DNA of 64,000 nt from Bradyrhizobium liaoningense. Lineage in GTDB: Bacteria; Pseudomonadota; Alphaproteobacteria; Rhizobiales; Xanthobacteraceae. Below the pieces are notes generated by a model. It searched no databases, was not told the DNA's origin, and saw nothing but the letters and a program-made list of their open reading frames with translations. The stretch's first letter is position 1. Each line of letters opens with the position of its first letter. The DNA lies in NCBI RefSeq assembly GCF_018130825.1, contig NZ_JAFCJS010000001.1:992001-1056000 (forward strand), written 5' to 3'. Positions 35,670 through 46,100 of the stretch are shown here, piece after piece. The translations under genes were made by a program, and so were the position numbers.

Positions 35670-36083
35670 ATGCCGCGTATCCTCGTGGTAGATGACGATC
35701 CGATGGTCGGCGCGACCATCGAGGTCCTCCTCCAACGTCAGGGCTTCGACGTCACGCTGGCTGACGGCGGCGAAGCGGGACTGGCTGCGCTGGAAACGCA
35801 ATCCTACGACGTGATGTTGGTCGATATCTTCATGCCGCACATGCGCGGCTTCGAATCCATCCGCATCTTTCACGAGCGCGCGCCGGCGATCCCGCTGATC
35901 GCGATGTCCGGCTATGCCTTCGCCTCGTCCGCCTCGCCCTCTCCCGATTTCCTGCGCATGGCGCTGGAGCTCGGCGCAAGCCGCTGCCTGCGCAAGCCAT
36001 TCACGCCGGAAGCGCTGCTGACCAGCATCCGGGAATGCCTCGCCGGCGAGAGCGCACCGAAGGACAAGAAAGAAGCCCCTTGA
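35670..36083 (+). CDS. Single-domain response regulator
   Basis: Receiver of 137 residues without output domain: ILVVDDDPMVG, D52 in VMLVDIFMPHMRG, conserved lysine in CLRKPFTPEAL. ATG 35670. Its stop overlaps the presumed TTG start of the hybrid kinase, so the two are coupled and probably form one phosphorelay. Confidence 0.93.
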   Translation: MPRILVVDDDPMVGATIEVLLQRQGFDVTLADGGEAGLAALETQSYDVMLVDIFMPHMRGFESIRIFHERAPAIPLIAMSGYAFASSASPSPDFLRMALELGASRCLRKPFTPEALLTSIRECLAGESAPKDKKEAP

Positions 36084-38338
36084 TTCCAACGCAGCGCGTC
36101 ATTCTCGGTGCTGGACTTGCAATCCTCCTGATCATCACCGCAGCCTCGATCGCCCTCGACGTGAAGTCGCGGTCCGAGGCCGCGTGGGTCAATCACACCG
36201 TCCAGGTGCAGAAGAAGGTCTCCGATCTGCGCGTGCTGCTGCGTCGCGCCGAGAGTGCCGCGCGCGGCTACGAGCTCTATCGCAGCCCGGGTTTCAAGGA
36301 CGAGTTCGAGACGGTGCACGCCCAGATCGCGCCGGCGCTCGCCGATCTCAAGCGCGGCGTGCGCGACAATCCCGATCAGGTCGCGCTGCTGGAGGGCACC
36401 GAGCCGCTGGCGCTGCGCCGGGTCGAAATCGCCGCCGAGGCGATGCGCCTGCGCGCCATGAACGACCAGGCCGGCATTACCGCGCTCAACAGCAAGGCCG
36501 AAGGCCGCGGCCTGATGGACACGGTGATGGCCAATCTCGACCAATTGAGCGCAGAGGAGGAACGCGTGCTCGCCGCGCGCTCCCAGGATTCGCGCCGCAC
36601 CGGCATCGTGCTGCTCGGCATCGATGTCGCCGGCGCGCTGGTGATCCTGCTGCTGGTCGTGATGGTGATGCGCGAGAGTCAGCGCACCCAGTTCGTGCTC
36701 AAGAGCACGCTGCTGGAGACCACGGCCGCCAAGGAGCAGCTCGAGGCCGCGGTCGCCGAGCGCACCGAGCACCTCGTCACCGCGCATGACGAGCTGCGGC
36801 TGTCGGTCAACGTGCTCCAGAGCACCTTTCGCAGCATGGCGGAGGCGGTGCTGGTCATCGACGCCGAGGGCAACGTCCTGCTGTCCAATCCGGCCGCCGA
36901 ACGCATGCTGCTGCATCGCGCTGGCATGAACCTCGGCAATCTGCGGGCGCTGTCCGACGTCTTTCACGGCGACGGCCTCACGCCGATGAAGGCCAGGGAG
37001 CTGCCTTCGGCGCGCGTGCTGAGCGGCGAGGAGTTCGAAGATCTGGAGATGATCGTCCGCCCGCACAGCGGCAATCAGATCCGCCATCTCATGATCAGCG
37101 GCCGACCGATGCTGGACGGGCAAGGCGACATCACGGGCGCAGTGCTGGTCTATCATGACGCGACCACTTCGCGCGAGACCGAGCGGCAACTGCACCAGTC
37201 GCAGAAGCTGGATGCCATCGGCAAGCTGACCGGCGGCGTCGCGCACGACTTCAACAACATGCTGACCGTCATCTCCGGCAACACGGAGACGCTGGTCGCG
37301 AGCCTGAAGCAGCAGCCGGAGCTGCAGCGCGTGGCGCGCCTGATCGACGATGCCGCCGAGCGCTGCGCCGAGCTGATCCAGCATCTGCTTGCGTTCGCGC
37401 GCAGGCAGCCGCTGCAGCCGCGCAACGTCGAGATCAACGCCGCGATTACGGACATCGCCAAATTGCTGCGCCCCACGCTCGGCGAGCAGATCCAGATCGA
37501 GACGGTGCTGGAACAGGGGCCGATGACGGCCCATATCGATCCGTCCCGACTCACCAATGCCGTGCTCAACATGGCGATCAACGCCCGCGATGCCATGCCG
37601 AACGGCGGCAAGCTGCTGCTGGAGACCCACCGCGTCGTGCTCGACGAGGCCTATGCGCAGGCCAATGCGGAGGTTCGGCCCGGCCCCTACGTGATGCTCG
37701 CGGTCAGCGACACCGGCACCGGCATGTCGGCCGATACCCAGCAGATGGCATTCGAGCCGTTCTTCACCACCAAGGAAGTCGGCAAGGGATCGGGCCTTGG
37801 CCTCTCCATGGTCTACGGCTTCGTCAAGCAGTCCGGCGGCCACATCAAGATCTACAGCGAGGAAGGCCACGGCACCACGATCAAGCTCTATCTGCCGCCG
37901 GGCGAAGGCACGCCGGACGCGGCCGCGACCGTCGCGCCGCAGGCCGAAGGCGGTGCCGAGACCATCTTCGTGGTCGAGGACGATCCGCTGGTGCGCAACT
38001 TCGTCACCGCGCAATTGCAGAGCCTCGGCTACGAGACGGTCTCCGCGCCCGACAGCCGGGTGGCGCTGGAAATGATCGAGGCCGGCCAGGCCTTTGACCT
38101 GCTGTTCACCGACGTCGTCATCCCCGGCGGCATGAGCGGGCGCGAGCTCGCCGATAAGGTGGCAACGCTCCGCCCCGGGCTGAAGGTGCTCTACACCTCC
38201 GGCTACACCGACAACGCCATCGTCCACCACGGCAAGCTCGACGACGGCGTGCTGCTGCTGACAAAGCCCTATCGCCGCAACCAGCTCGCCGAGATGATCC
38301 GGAAGGCGCTGGGCGGCGGAGGGATGGTGGCTGGCTAG
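36080..38338 (+). CDS. CHASE3/PAS hybrid sensor histidine kinase with C-terminal receiver
   Basis: About 752 residues. TM1 at about 7-27, CHASE3 at about 35-180 (LLRRAESAARGYELYRSPGF), TM2 at about 188-208 (VAGALVILLLVVMVM), coiled coil, PAS at about 250-370 (FRSMAEAVLVIDAEGNVLLSNPAAERML), HisKA with H389 in GGVAHDFNNMLTVISGN, HATPase (NMAINARDAMPNGG, SDTGTGM, GKGSGLGLSMVYGF) and a receiver (IFVVEDDPLVRN, LLFTDVVIPGG, LTKPYRRNQL). Start: TTG 36080 overlapping the upstream stop is preferred; ATG 36035 would add 15 hydrophilic residues read from the previous gene's sequence. Stimulus and output partner unknown. Confidence 0.92.
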   Translation: MIPTQRVILGAGLAILLIITAASIALDVKSRSEAAWVNHTVQVQKKVSDLRVLLRRAESAARGYELYRSPGFKDEFETVHAQIAPALADLKRGVRDNPDQVALLEGTEPLALRRVEIAAEAMRLRAMNDQAGITALNSKAEGRGLMDTVMANLDQLSAEEERVLAARSQDSRRTGIVLLGIDVAGALVILLLVVMVMRESQRTQFVLKSTLLETTAAKEQLEAAVAERTEHLVTAHDELRLSVNVLQSTFRSMAEAVLVIDAEGNVLLSNPAAERMLLHRAGMNLGNLRALSDVFHGDGLTPMKARELPSARVLSGEEFEDLEMIVRPHSGNQIRHLMISGRPMLDGQGDITGAVLVYHDATTSRETERQLHQSQKLDAIGKLTGGVAHDFNNMLTVISGNTETLVASLKQQPELQRVARLIDDAAERCAELIQHLLAFARRQPLQPRNVEINAAITDIAKLLRPTLGEQIQIETVLEQGPMTAHIDPSRLTNAVLNMAINARDAMPNGGKLLLETHRVVLDEAYAQANAEVRPGPYVMLAVSDTGTGMSADTQQMAFEPFFTTKEVGKGSGLGLSMVYGFVKQSGGHIKIYSEEGHGTTIKLYLPPGEGTPDAAATVAPQAEGGAETIFVVEDDPLVRNFVTAQLQSLGYETVSAPDSRVALEMIEAGQAFDLLFTDVVIPGGMSGRELADKVATLRPGLKVLYTSGYTDNAIVHHGKLDDGVLLLTKPYRRNQLAEMIRKALGGGGMVAG

Positions 38339-38707
38339 CGCGTGAACTGCCGAAGGCGCTGCAGTCACACCATATATGAGGGCACTGGCTCAGGATGCGA
38401 GTTCCGGTTGTCCTCTTGAAACGCCGTAGCTGGCTCGGATCCGCGCCGGAGGTGTTCCGACACCGCGCCATGCAACGACTGAAGCCGTTTGATCTCGATC
38501 GAGCCAGTCTCAAGCAAAAAACAAGCGCATCTCAAGGACAAATCGCCTCGCCAGCCCAATCTCTGAGCATGCTCTCGCCGACAAATGTGTGAGCCGGTGT
38601 CGCGACGGTCCGCTTGCGGAGCGCGATACCGAGCGCAGTCACCAGATGCACAGCCAGGACCTTGATCTGCGGCCGGCATTGACGACGCAGCTTCGACAGG
38701 TGCTCGC
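38339..38707. other. Intergenic region, no gene recognised
   Basis: 369 bases between the hybrid kinase and the substrate-binding protein. Short frames on both strands have no ribosome sites or recognisable products. A small symmetric element GGTGT-TCCG-ACACC occurs near 38450. It probably holds the promoter of the downstream gene pair. Confidence 0.5.
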
Positions 38708-39679
38708 ATGAAAAGACGAGAATTCATCTTGTTGATTGGTGGAGGACTGGCCTGGCCTGCGATCGCACGGGCGCAGGGCGGAGCCAAGCTGCATCGTATC
38801 TTCTGGGTCTCGACTCAGTCCGAACCGGATCCTTTCCTGGACGGCCTTCGCGAGGGAATGCGCGCGCTGGGATACGTCGAGGGCAAGACGGTAAGCTTCG
38901 AGACGCATTATGCCCCTGGCAATCCGCAGGCACTGCGCAAGATCGTCTCCGAGTTGCAGCGAGGGGATATCGACCTTGTGGTCTCGAGTGGTCCGGCGAC
39001 ACGCGTCATGACCGCGGTCACCGACATCCCCGTGCTGTTTGCATTGAGCGGTGACCCCGTCGCTTTGGGTGTGGTGAAGAGCCTTGCTCACCCCGGCACC
39101 AATTTCACCGGCAGCACATTCCTGTCGCTCGAGCTGGCAGGAAAGCGCGTTGAGCTGCTCAAGGACATTTATCCAAGGCTGCGAAAATTGGCGGTCTTCT
39201 CGAACACGGATCATCCGGGAGAGCCACTGGAATGGCGTGCGACCTTGGAGTCGTGCCGGAATCTCGGCATTGAGTCAGCCTACGTTCCGTTCTGTGGCGC
39301 TCGCGAAATCGAGAATGCGTTGATGACTGCCGGCAAGGTGGACGCGGATGCTCTCCTCGTGTTTCCCGATGCTGTGACGCTGGTGCATCGTGCGAGGATT
39401 GCGGAGTTTGCAATCGCGCACCGGCGGCCTTCGATGTTTGGCTGGTCTGAATATTGTGACGCTGGAGGTCTCTTGAGTTACGGCGCAAACCAGCGCACGA
39501 CCTATTTTCGGCTTGCGACTTATGCCGACCGCATCCTGCGCGGTGAAAATCCGTCAGATCTTCCGGTGATGCGCCCCGAGAAGTTTGAACTGGCAGTCAA
39601 TCTGAAGACAGCCAGGCTTCTGGGTATCGACCTGGATGTGTCGTCGATCCTGTTTCGCGCCAGCAAGGTGATCTCCTGA
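38708..39679 (+). CDS. ABC transporter substrate-binding protein (ABC_sub_bind family)
   Basis: Periplasmic binding protein fold, 323 residues. The N terminus MKRREFILLIGGGLAWPAIARAQ is a Tat-like or Sec signal. Then LHRIFWVSTQSEPDPFLDGLREGMRALGYVEGKTVSFETHYAPGNPQALRKIVSELQRGDIDLVVSSG, FTGSTFLSLELAGKRVELLKDIYPRLRKLAVFSN, and YGANQRTTYFRLATYADRILRGENPSDLPVMRPEKFELAVNLKTARLLGI, the family's hallmark end. No permease or ATPase is adjacent. The membrane cyclase starts eight bases after its stop. It may therefore serve as a ligand receptor for signalling rather than transport (inference). Third-position G+C looks lower than neighbours. Confidence 0.92.
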   Translation: MKRREFILLIGGGLAWPAIARAQGGAKLHRIFWVSTQSEPDPFLDGLREGMRALGYVEGKTVSFETHYAPGNPQALRKIVSELQRGDIDLVVSSGPATRVMTAVTDIPVLFALSGDPVALGVVKSLAHPGTNFTGSTFLSLELAGKRVELLKDIYPRLRKLAVFSNTDHPGEPLEWRATLESCRNLGIESAYVPFCGAREIENALMTAGKVDADALLVFPDAVTLVHRARIAEFAIAHRRPSMFGWSEYCDAGGLLSYGANQRTTYFRLATYADRILRGENPSDLPVMRPEKFELAVNLKTARLLGIDLDVSSILFRASKVIS

Positions 39680-39687
39680 GAGCAGTC

Positions 39688-41487
39688 ATGACGGACGGTG
39701 CTGCGCAGTCCTTATTGTGTACGATGCCCCCGCGTCGCTCACTGTTCTGCAAGTACTTCGCGACGTTGTTTGTCGCCGCGGTCGTGCCTCTGATACTCGG
39801 CGCGGCCGTCGAGGCTTCTTTCGGTTACCGAGACCAGCGTCGCCAGATCAGCGCGGTGCTGCACGCCGATGCTCGCGCGGCGTCCGACAGGATCGAGGCG
39901 TTCACCGATGGCATCCGAGATCAGCTGGGTTGGATGGTGCAGCTTCCCTGGTCTGCCGGAGACGATGCGCAACATAAGATCGATGCCTTGCGCCTCCTCC
40001 AGCAGGTGCCTGCAATCGTTTCGGTTTCGCTTCTGGATGAGACCGGCACCGAACGGGTCTTTGTTTCCAGGCTGCTTTTGAACAGGACCGGGCGCGGCAT
40101 TGATATGTCTACGGATCCCGCTGTTATGGGCGCACGCGCCAACAAGGTTTGGTACGGACCGGTTCAGTACCAGCGAGATTCAGAGCCCTACATGAGGATA
40201 GCGGTTGCCGGGAGCCTGCCGGCCGCGGGGGTTGCGATCGCCGAGGTCAATCTGAAGCTGATCTGGGATGTCATCGCAGCCATTAGAATTGGCGAGACCG
40301 GCTACGCCATTGTTGTCGATGACTCCGGTCATCTGATCGCACATCCCGATATCAGTCTGGTTCTGCGCGGCCGCGCCAGCTCGGACAGTTTCGGCCGGAT
40401 CAAGCATCTCGTTGGCGCGGCGAGCGGAGCGGCGGTGATAACCGGGGACCAAGGCAAGCCGGTGGTGGCGCTATCCGTTCAGGCCGCCGATGTGGGATGG
40501 ACGGTGATCGCGATGCAGCCGGCCTCGGAAGCCTTTGCATCAATTCGCGCGGCGTTGTGGCGCTCGTCAATTCTCATTGTCTTTGGTGTTCTTATCGCGC
40601 TGGCGCTCGCCTATTGGCGCGCGCACAGAATGTCCGGCCCGATCAAGCAACTGGAAGAGGGCGTGGAGCGGATCAGAACCGGACAATTCGAGCATGGCAT
40701 CAAAATCTTCAGCGGTGACGAGTTGCAGCAACTGGCGTTGCGCTTCAATGAAATGGCTTCTGAACTGGCGATCTCGCAGCAGAAATCTGCGCGGATCGAA
40801 CGGCTGAAGCAGTTCCTGCCATCACAGGTCGCCGAATTGGTCGAGCATTCTCATGAACTGCTCGAAGGGCAGCGACGTGAAGTGGCCGTCATTTTTGGCG
40901 ACTTGCGCGGCTTCACGGCGTTCTCCACGCGCAATGAACCCGATGTCATCATGGCCGTCATGCGCGAGTACTACGAGGCCGTCGGCGCCGTGACGACTCG
41001 TCACGAGGCGACGCTCATCGGCTTTGATGGCGACGGAGTCATGCTCCTGGTCAATGCCCCGGTCGCATGCGAACAGCCGGCAACTCAAGCGGTCCGACTC
41101 GCGATCGACCTGCAAATGACGGTGCAGTCCCTTGCCGGCAAATGGTGCGACGCCGGCCACGCGATCGGCTTTGGTGTGGGCGTTGCCATGGGACCGGCAA
41201 CGGTCGGAACGGTTGGTTATAACGGTCGGCTCGACTACACGGCGATGGGAGCCGTGGTGAATTTGGCGTCGCGGCTCTGCAATCTCGCGAAGGACGCGCA
41301 GATCCTGGCTGATCCCACTATCGCTGGAAGGGTAAGGGATAGCGTTCCGTTGGCATCGCTCGGACAGCGGACCATCAAAGGCTACGACGAGGCCCTCGAA
41401 GTCTTTGCTGTCGCACCTGCTGACTTGCCGTTCAAACCGCCGGGCTCGGGACAACGCCGGCGAGAGAAAGAGCCTCAGGACCACTGA
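39688..41487 (+). CDS. Membrane adenylate/guanylate cyclase with Cache sensor and HAMP
   Basis: 599 residues. TM1 at about 21-43, extracellular double Cache-like domain at about 45-285 (YGPVQYQRDSEPYMRIAVAGSLP, IRIGETGYAIVVDDSGHLIAHPD), TM2 at about 290-312, HAMP (HRMSGPIKQLEEGVERIRTGQFEHGI), then a class III nucleotidyl cyclase (about 395-575). The cyclase has VAVIFGDLRGFTAFS and GFDGDGVMLLVN carrying the metal-binding aspartates, and RLDYTAMGAVVNLASRL. It makes cAMP (less likely cGMP) from ATP on the cytoplasmic side when the sensor binds a ligand. ATG 39688, eight bases after the binding-protein stop. Confidence 0.92.
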   Translation: MTDGAAQSLLCTMPPRRSLFCKYFATLFVAAVVPLILGAAVEASFGYRDQRRQISAVLHADARAASDRIEAFTDGIRDQLGWMVQLPWSAGDDAQHKIDALRLLQQVPAIVSVSLLDETGTERVFVSRLLLNRTGRGIDMSTDPAVMGARANKVWYGPVQYQRDSEPYMRIAVAGSLPAAGVAIAEVNLKLIWDVIAAIRIGETGYAIVVDDSGHLIAHPDISLVLRGRASSDSFGRIKHLVGAASGAAVITGDQGKPVVALSVQAADVGWTVIAMQPASEAFASIRAALWRSSILIVFGVLIALALAYWRAHRMSGPIKQLEEGVERIRTGQFEHGIKIFSGDELQQLALRFNEMASELAISQQKSARIERLKQFLPSQVAELVEHSHELLEGQRREVAVIFGDLRGFTAFSTRNEPDVIMAVMREYYEAVGAVTTRHEATLIGFDGDGVMLLVNAPVACEQPATQAVRLAIDLQMTVQSLAGKWCDAGHAIGFGVGVAMGPATVGTVGYNGRLDYTAMGAVVNLASRLCNLAKDAQILADPTIAGRVRDSVPLASLGQRTIKGYDEALEVFAVAPADLPFKPPGSGQRRREKEPQDH

Positions 41488-41506
41488 TACCCCGGCGTCC
41501 GGACGG

Positions 41507-42403
41507 CTAGCGCGTCGCCAGCACCACCGCGGCCAGCGTGAAGACCAGCCCCGCGATCTGCCCTGCCCCGAGCGGCTCGCCCAGCGCAATGGCGGAGGCG
41601 ACGACGCCGATCACCGGCACCGCCATGGTGCCGATCGCGGCGACGGACGCCGGCAAACGCGCCAGCGCGGCGAACCAGCTGACATAGGCGATGCAGAACT
41701 GCACGACGGTGGAGTAGACCAGCAGCCACCAGCCGACCGGCGTCACCTTGTCCAGATGCGTGGTCTCGACCAGGAGGCCGATGACCGAGATCGGCAGGCA
41801 GCCGATCCCGATCTGCCAGGCCGCGGCCGTGATCGGCGGCAGATGGATCGGGTACTTCTTCGAAAACACCGTGCCGACGGCAAAGCCGAACGCGCCGCCC
41901 AGCGCCATGATGATTCCCGGCAGCTTCTCCGCGCTGGCGGCAATGCCGTTGCCGCCCATGATCGACGCAAGGCCGGCAAAGGCCATCACCAGCCCCAGCG
42001 TGCGCAAGACCGTGGGCCGCTCACCGAGCACCGGCCATGCGATGATCGAGGCCCAGACCGGCATGGTGTAGGCGATCAGCGCCGCCTCGCTCGCCGGCAG
42101 CCAGAGCAGCGCCAGGCCCATCAGCACCATCCAGCCTGTGACGTTGAGCATGGCGGCGGTGAGCAGGCGGGGCCAGACCCCCGGCTCCACCTTCAGGCTC
42201 TGCCGGCGGACGAGCGCCAGCGCCGCCAGCAGCACGGCCCCGAGCACGCCCGTAACCCCGCGCAGGGTGAGCGGCGGCAGCTCGGCGAGCAGGAATTTGG
42301 TCACCGGCCAATTGAAGCCCCAGCCGATCGAGGTAATCGCAAGGAACATCAGGCCGGCCGGGGCGATGCGCGGTCGCGCATCCCGGCGAGTCGAATCATG
42401 CAT
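41507..42403 (-). CDS. EamA/DMT-superfamily transporter
   Basis: 298 residues with ten membrane segments in two EamA repeats (GLMFLAITSIGWGFNWPVTKFLLAELPPLTLRG; later MALGGAFGFAVGTVFSKKYPIHLPPITAAAWQIGIG). It ends with VVASAIALGEPLGAGQIAGLVFTLAAVVLATR. Drug/metabolite exporter family; substrate cannot be predicted. ATG 42403 (MHDSTRRDARPR) preferred. Convergent with the cyclase gene, 19 bases between stops. Confidence 0.9.
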   Translation of the reverse strand: MHDSTRRDARPRIAPAGLMFLAITSIGWGFNWPVTKFLLAELPPLTLRGVTGVLGAVLLAALALVRRQSLKVEPGVWPRLLTAAMLNVTGWMVLMGLALLWLPASEAALIAYTMPVWASIIAWPVLGERPTVLRTLGLVMAFAGLASIMGGNGIAASAEKLPGIIMALGGAFGFAVGTVFSKKYPIHLPPITAAAWQIGIGCLPISVIGLLVETTHLDKVTPVGWWLLVYSTVVQFCIAYVSWFAALARLPASVAAIGTMAVPVIGVVASAIALGEPLGAGQIAGLVFTLAAVVLATR

Positions 42404-43169
42404 GTGGGTAGTCCGGCAAATCGGGCTCAGCTTGGCCCGGATTCGCACCTCCGACCACCACCTCGGCGGGCATGCCTGCCCTCACCCTCCGTAGGGCTAC
42501 GTGAGTCCTGGTGACGCAATCCCATTGCTCAAAAATATAGCTGCCCTGTGAACAGCGGGATGAAGGTCCGCATCGTCACGGAATGCAAATTTTTTCAGTT
42601 GGGAATCCCTGAGGACTCACTGATACTTGGCACAACAACAGGCGCGGGCATGCCCCCTGTTATCCCCCGCAATCCACCATATTTAGTATTTGATTCAGGA
42701 ACTCGCACTAGTTCTTGACGGGCGCAACGGAGAGTCCTAGCTTTCGGTCCGTTCGGCGCGAGTGAGTTTGCGTCCCGCCGGCACTCCCCCAAAGGGTCTC
42801 GCAAATCACCACTCCGCCGGCCAGCCAAAGGCAGCGGAATAAGGGCTTGTCTGCCCTGTGAAAGGGACTTTTCGGGCGCCAGAACGGGCCGGCAAAAGGC
42901 TCGAATGGCATCGGTTGAAGAAGTGACGTTGTGGGGCGTTGAACGCATGTCGCGCGCATCCCGTTGGGGCGGATGAGCGTGGACATGCCGGCGGATGATC
43001 GATGCACGCATCGAGGAATCGCGTCGGGAGAAACTGGGCCGGAATCCACCGGCTGAACTGCGAAGCCTTTGGGCCGATGAGGCTCTCGAGGAAGCGCGAA
43101 GCGAAATGACGACCCGGCACGCCCTCAACGAGGGGCGGGACCGGTCAAAGATAAGGACGGGGCAAGACC
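42404..43169 (+). promoter_or_regulatory. Regulatory region upstream of nrdJ
   Basis: 766 bases without a supported gene. A candidate NrdR box, CCACCATATTTAGTAT (42674-42689), matches about 12 of 16 positions of the usual consensus. Just downstream lies a sigma70-like promoter, TTGACG (42715-42720) and TAGCTT (42738-42743) with 17-base spacing. An imperfect inverted repeat AGGAACT-N6-AGTTCTT (42697-42716) overlaps the -35. The leader would be about 420 bases. No cobalamin-riboswitch core (for example GCCACTG with its partner elements) was recognised. The 61-codon frame at 42995-43180 lacks a convincing ribosome site. Confidence 0.5.
42674..42689. promoter_or_regulatory. Candidate NrdR box
   Basis: A/T-rich near-palindrome CCACCATATTTAGTAT, 26 bases upstream of the putative -35 of nrdJ. 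NrdR is known to repress ribonucleotide reductase genes through such boxes. The second box usually found at one to three turns' distance was not clearly seen. Confidence 0.42.
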
Positions 43170-46100
43170 ATGCGGATTGAGCGGCGCCACACCACTTCAG
43201 GACAGTCACCTTACGCGGGAATCGAATTCCGCCTGACCACGTCGGAGATTCGCAATCCCGACGGCTCGGTCGTGTTCAAGCTTGATAACGTCGAGGTGCC
43301 GACCGAATGGTCGCAGGTCGCCTCCGACGTTCTCGCCCAAAAGTACTTCCGCAAAGCCGGCGTCGCCGCGCGCCTGAAGAAGGTCGAGGAGGAATCCGTC
43401 CCCTCCTTCCTGTGGCGCTCCGTGCCCGATACCGAAGCCCTCGCCGCGCTCCCGGAGAAAGAGCGTTTCGTCAGCGAACTCAGCGCAAAACAGGTGTTCG
43501 ACCGCCTCGCCGGCTGCTGGACCTATTGGGGCTGGAAGGGCAAGTATTTCTCCTCCGACGAGGATGCCCAGGCCTTCTATGACGAGCTCCGCTACATGCT
43601 CGCCATGCAGATGGTCGCGCCGAACTCGCCGCAATGGTTCAACACCGGCCTGCACTGGGCCTATGGCATCGACGGCCCCGGCCAGGGCCACTATTACGTC
43701 GACCCCTTCACCGGCAAGCTGACCAAGTCCAAGTCGGCCTACGAGCACCCGCAGCCGCACGCCTGCTTCATCCAGGGCGTCGGTGACGACCTCGTCAACG
43801 AAGGCGGCATCATGGACCTCTGGGTCCGCGAAGCCCGCCTGTTCAAATACGGCTCCGGCACCGGCTCCAACTTCTCCCGCCTGCGCGGCGAGGGTGAAAA
43901 ACTCTCCGGCGGCGGCCGCTCGTCCGGCCTGATGAGCTTCCTCAAGATCGGCGACCGCGCTGCCGGCGCGATCAAGTCGGGCGGCACCACGCGCCGCGCC
44001 GCCAAGATGGTCGTCGTCGACGTCGATCACCCCGACATCGAGACCTATATCGACTGGAAGGTGAAGGAGGAGCAGAAGGTCGCCGCCCTCGTCACCGGCT
44101 CGAAGATCAACCAGAAGCACCTCAAGGCGGTGCTGAAGGCCTGCGTGAACTGCGAAGGCTCGGGCGACGATTGCTTCGATCCCGAGAAGAACCCGGCACT
44201 CCGCCGCGAGATCAAGCTCGCGCGCCGCAGCCTCGTGCCTGACAACTACATCAAGCGCGTCATCCAGTTCGCCAAGCAAGGCTACAAGGACATCCAGTTC
44301 GACACCTACGACACGGACTGGGATAGCGAAGCCTATCTCACGGTCTCCGGCCAGAACTCCAACAACTCGGTCTCGCTCAAGGACGACTTCCTGCGCGCCG
44401 TGGAGACCGATGGCGACTGGAACCTGAACGCCCGCACCTCCAAGAAGGTGACGAAGACGCTGAAGGCCCGCGACCTCTGGGAAAAAATTGGCTACGCCGC
44501 CTGGGCGTCGGCCGACCCGGGCCTGCACTTCAACACCACGATGAACGACTGGCACACCTGCAAGGCGTCCGGCGACATCCGCGCGTCCAATCCGTGCTCG
44601 GAATACATGTTCCTGGACGACACGGCGTGCAACCTCGCCTCGGCGAACCTGCTGACGTTCTACAACACCACGACCAAGCAGTTCGACGTCGCCGGCTACG
44701 AGCACCTCTGCCAGCTCTGGACCATCGTGCTCGAAATCTCGGTGATGATGGCGCAGTTCCCCTCGCGCGCGATCGCCGAGCTCTCCTACGAGTTCCGCAC
44801 GCTCGGCCTCGGCTACGCCAATATCGGCGGGCTGCTGATGACCATGGGCCTGTCCTATGACAGCAAGGAAGGCCGTGCGCTCTGCGGCGCGCTGACCGCG
44901 GTGATGACCGGCATCACCTACAAGACCTCGGCCGAGATCGCGGCCGAGCTCGGCACCTTCCCCGGCTACAAGAAGAACGCCGCGCACATGCTGCGCGTCA
45001 TCCGCAACCACCGCCGCGCCGCGCATGGCGAGGCGTCCGGCTACGAGGCGCTCAGCGTCAACCCGGTGCCGCTCGACCACGCCTCCTGCCCGCAACAGGA
45101 CCTCATCACCCATGCCAAGGCGGCCTGGGATGCGGCGCTCGAGCTCGGCGAGAAGCACGGCTATCGCAACGCCCAGACCACGGTGATCGCGCCCACCGGC
45201 ACGATCGGCCTTGTGATGGACTGCGATACGACGGGCATCGAACCGGACTTCGCGCTCGTAAAATTCAAGAAGCTCGCCGGTGGCGGCTACTTCAAGATCA
45301 TCAACCGTGCGGTGCCCTCCGCGCTGCGCGCGCTCGGCTATCGCGAGAGCGAGATCGCGGAGATCGAGGCCTATGCCGTCGGCCACGGCTCGCTCTCCAA
45401 CGCCCCCGGCATCAACGCCTCGACGCTGAAGGCAAAAGGCTTCACCGATGAAGCCATCGCCAAGGTCGAGAAGGCGCTGCCGACCGCCTTCGACATCAAG
45501 TTCGCCTTCAACAAGTGGACCTTTGGCGAGGATTTCATCCGCGACCAGCTCGGCATCGGCGCGGAAGCCATTGCGGCTCCGGGCTTCGACCTGCTCCAGG
45601 CCGTGGGCTTCACCAAGCGCGAGATCGAGGCGGCCAACGTCCACATCTGCGGCGCGATGACGGTGGAAGGTGCCCCGCACCTCAAGGCCGAGCACTATCC
45701 GGTGTTCGACTGCGCCAATCCCTGCGGCAAGATCGGCAAGCGTTACCTCTCGGTCGAGAGCCACATCCGCATGATGGCGGCGGCCCAGCCCTTCATCTCG
45801 GGTGCGATCTCCAAGACCATCAACATGCCGAACGACGCCACGGTGGAGGACTGCAAGTCCGCCTACATGCTGTCGTGGAAGCTGGCGCTGAAGGCCAACG
45901 CGCTCTATCGCGACGGCTCCAAGCTCAGCCAGCCGCTCAACTCGCAGCTCATCAGCGACGATGAGGACGAGGACGATGCGGTCGACCATCTCTACGAGAA
46001 GCCGATGGCGGCGCGCACCGCCCAGGTCTCGGAGAAGATCGTCGAGAAGCTGGTCGAGCGCATCATCGTGATGCGCGAGCGCGAGAAGATGCCGGATCGC

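Noticed and set aside
35912..38368. 818-codon minus frame over the hybrid kinase
   Set aside because: It mirrors the kinase gene; composition typical of a shadow.
38339..38707. Minus frame at 38365-38787 and plus frame at 38395-38592
   Set aside because: No ribosome sites, no family, and partial overlap with the binding-protein gene.
42404..43169. Cobalamin riboswitch before the B12-dependent reductase
   Set aside because: Searched by eye for the B12-box core and partner elements; none clear enough to report.
42995..43180. 61-codon frame before nrdJ
   Set aside because: No ribosome site and it overlaps the nrdJ start; more likely leader sequence.
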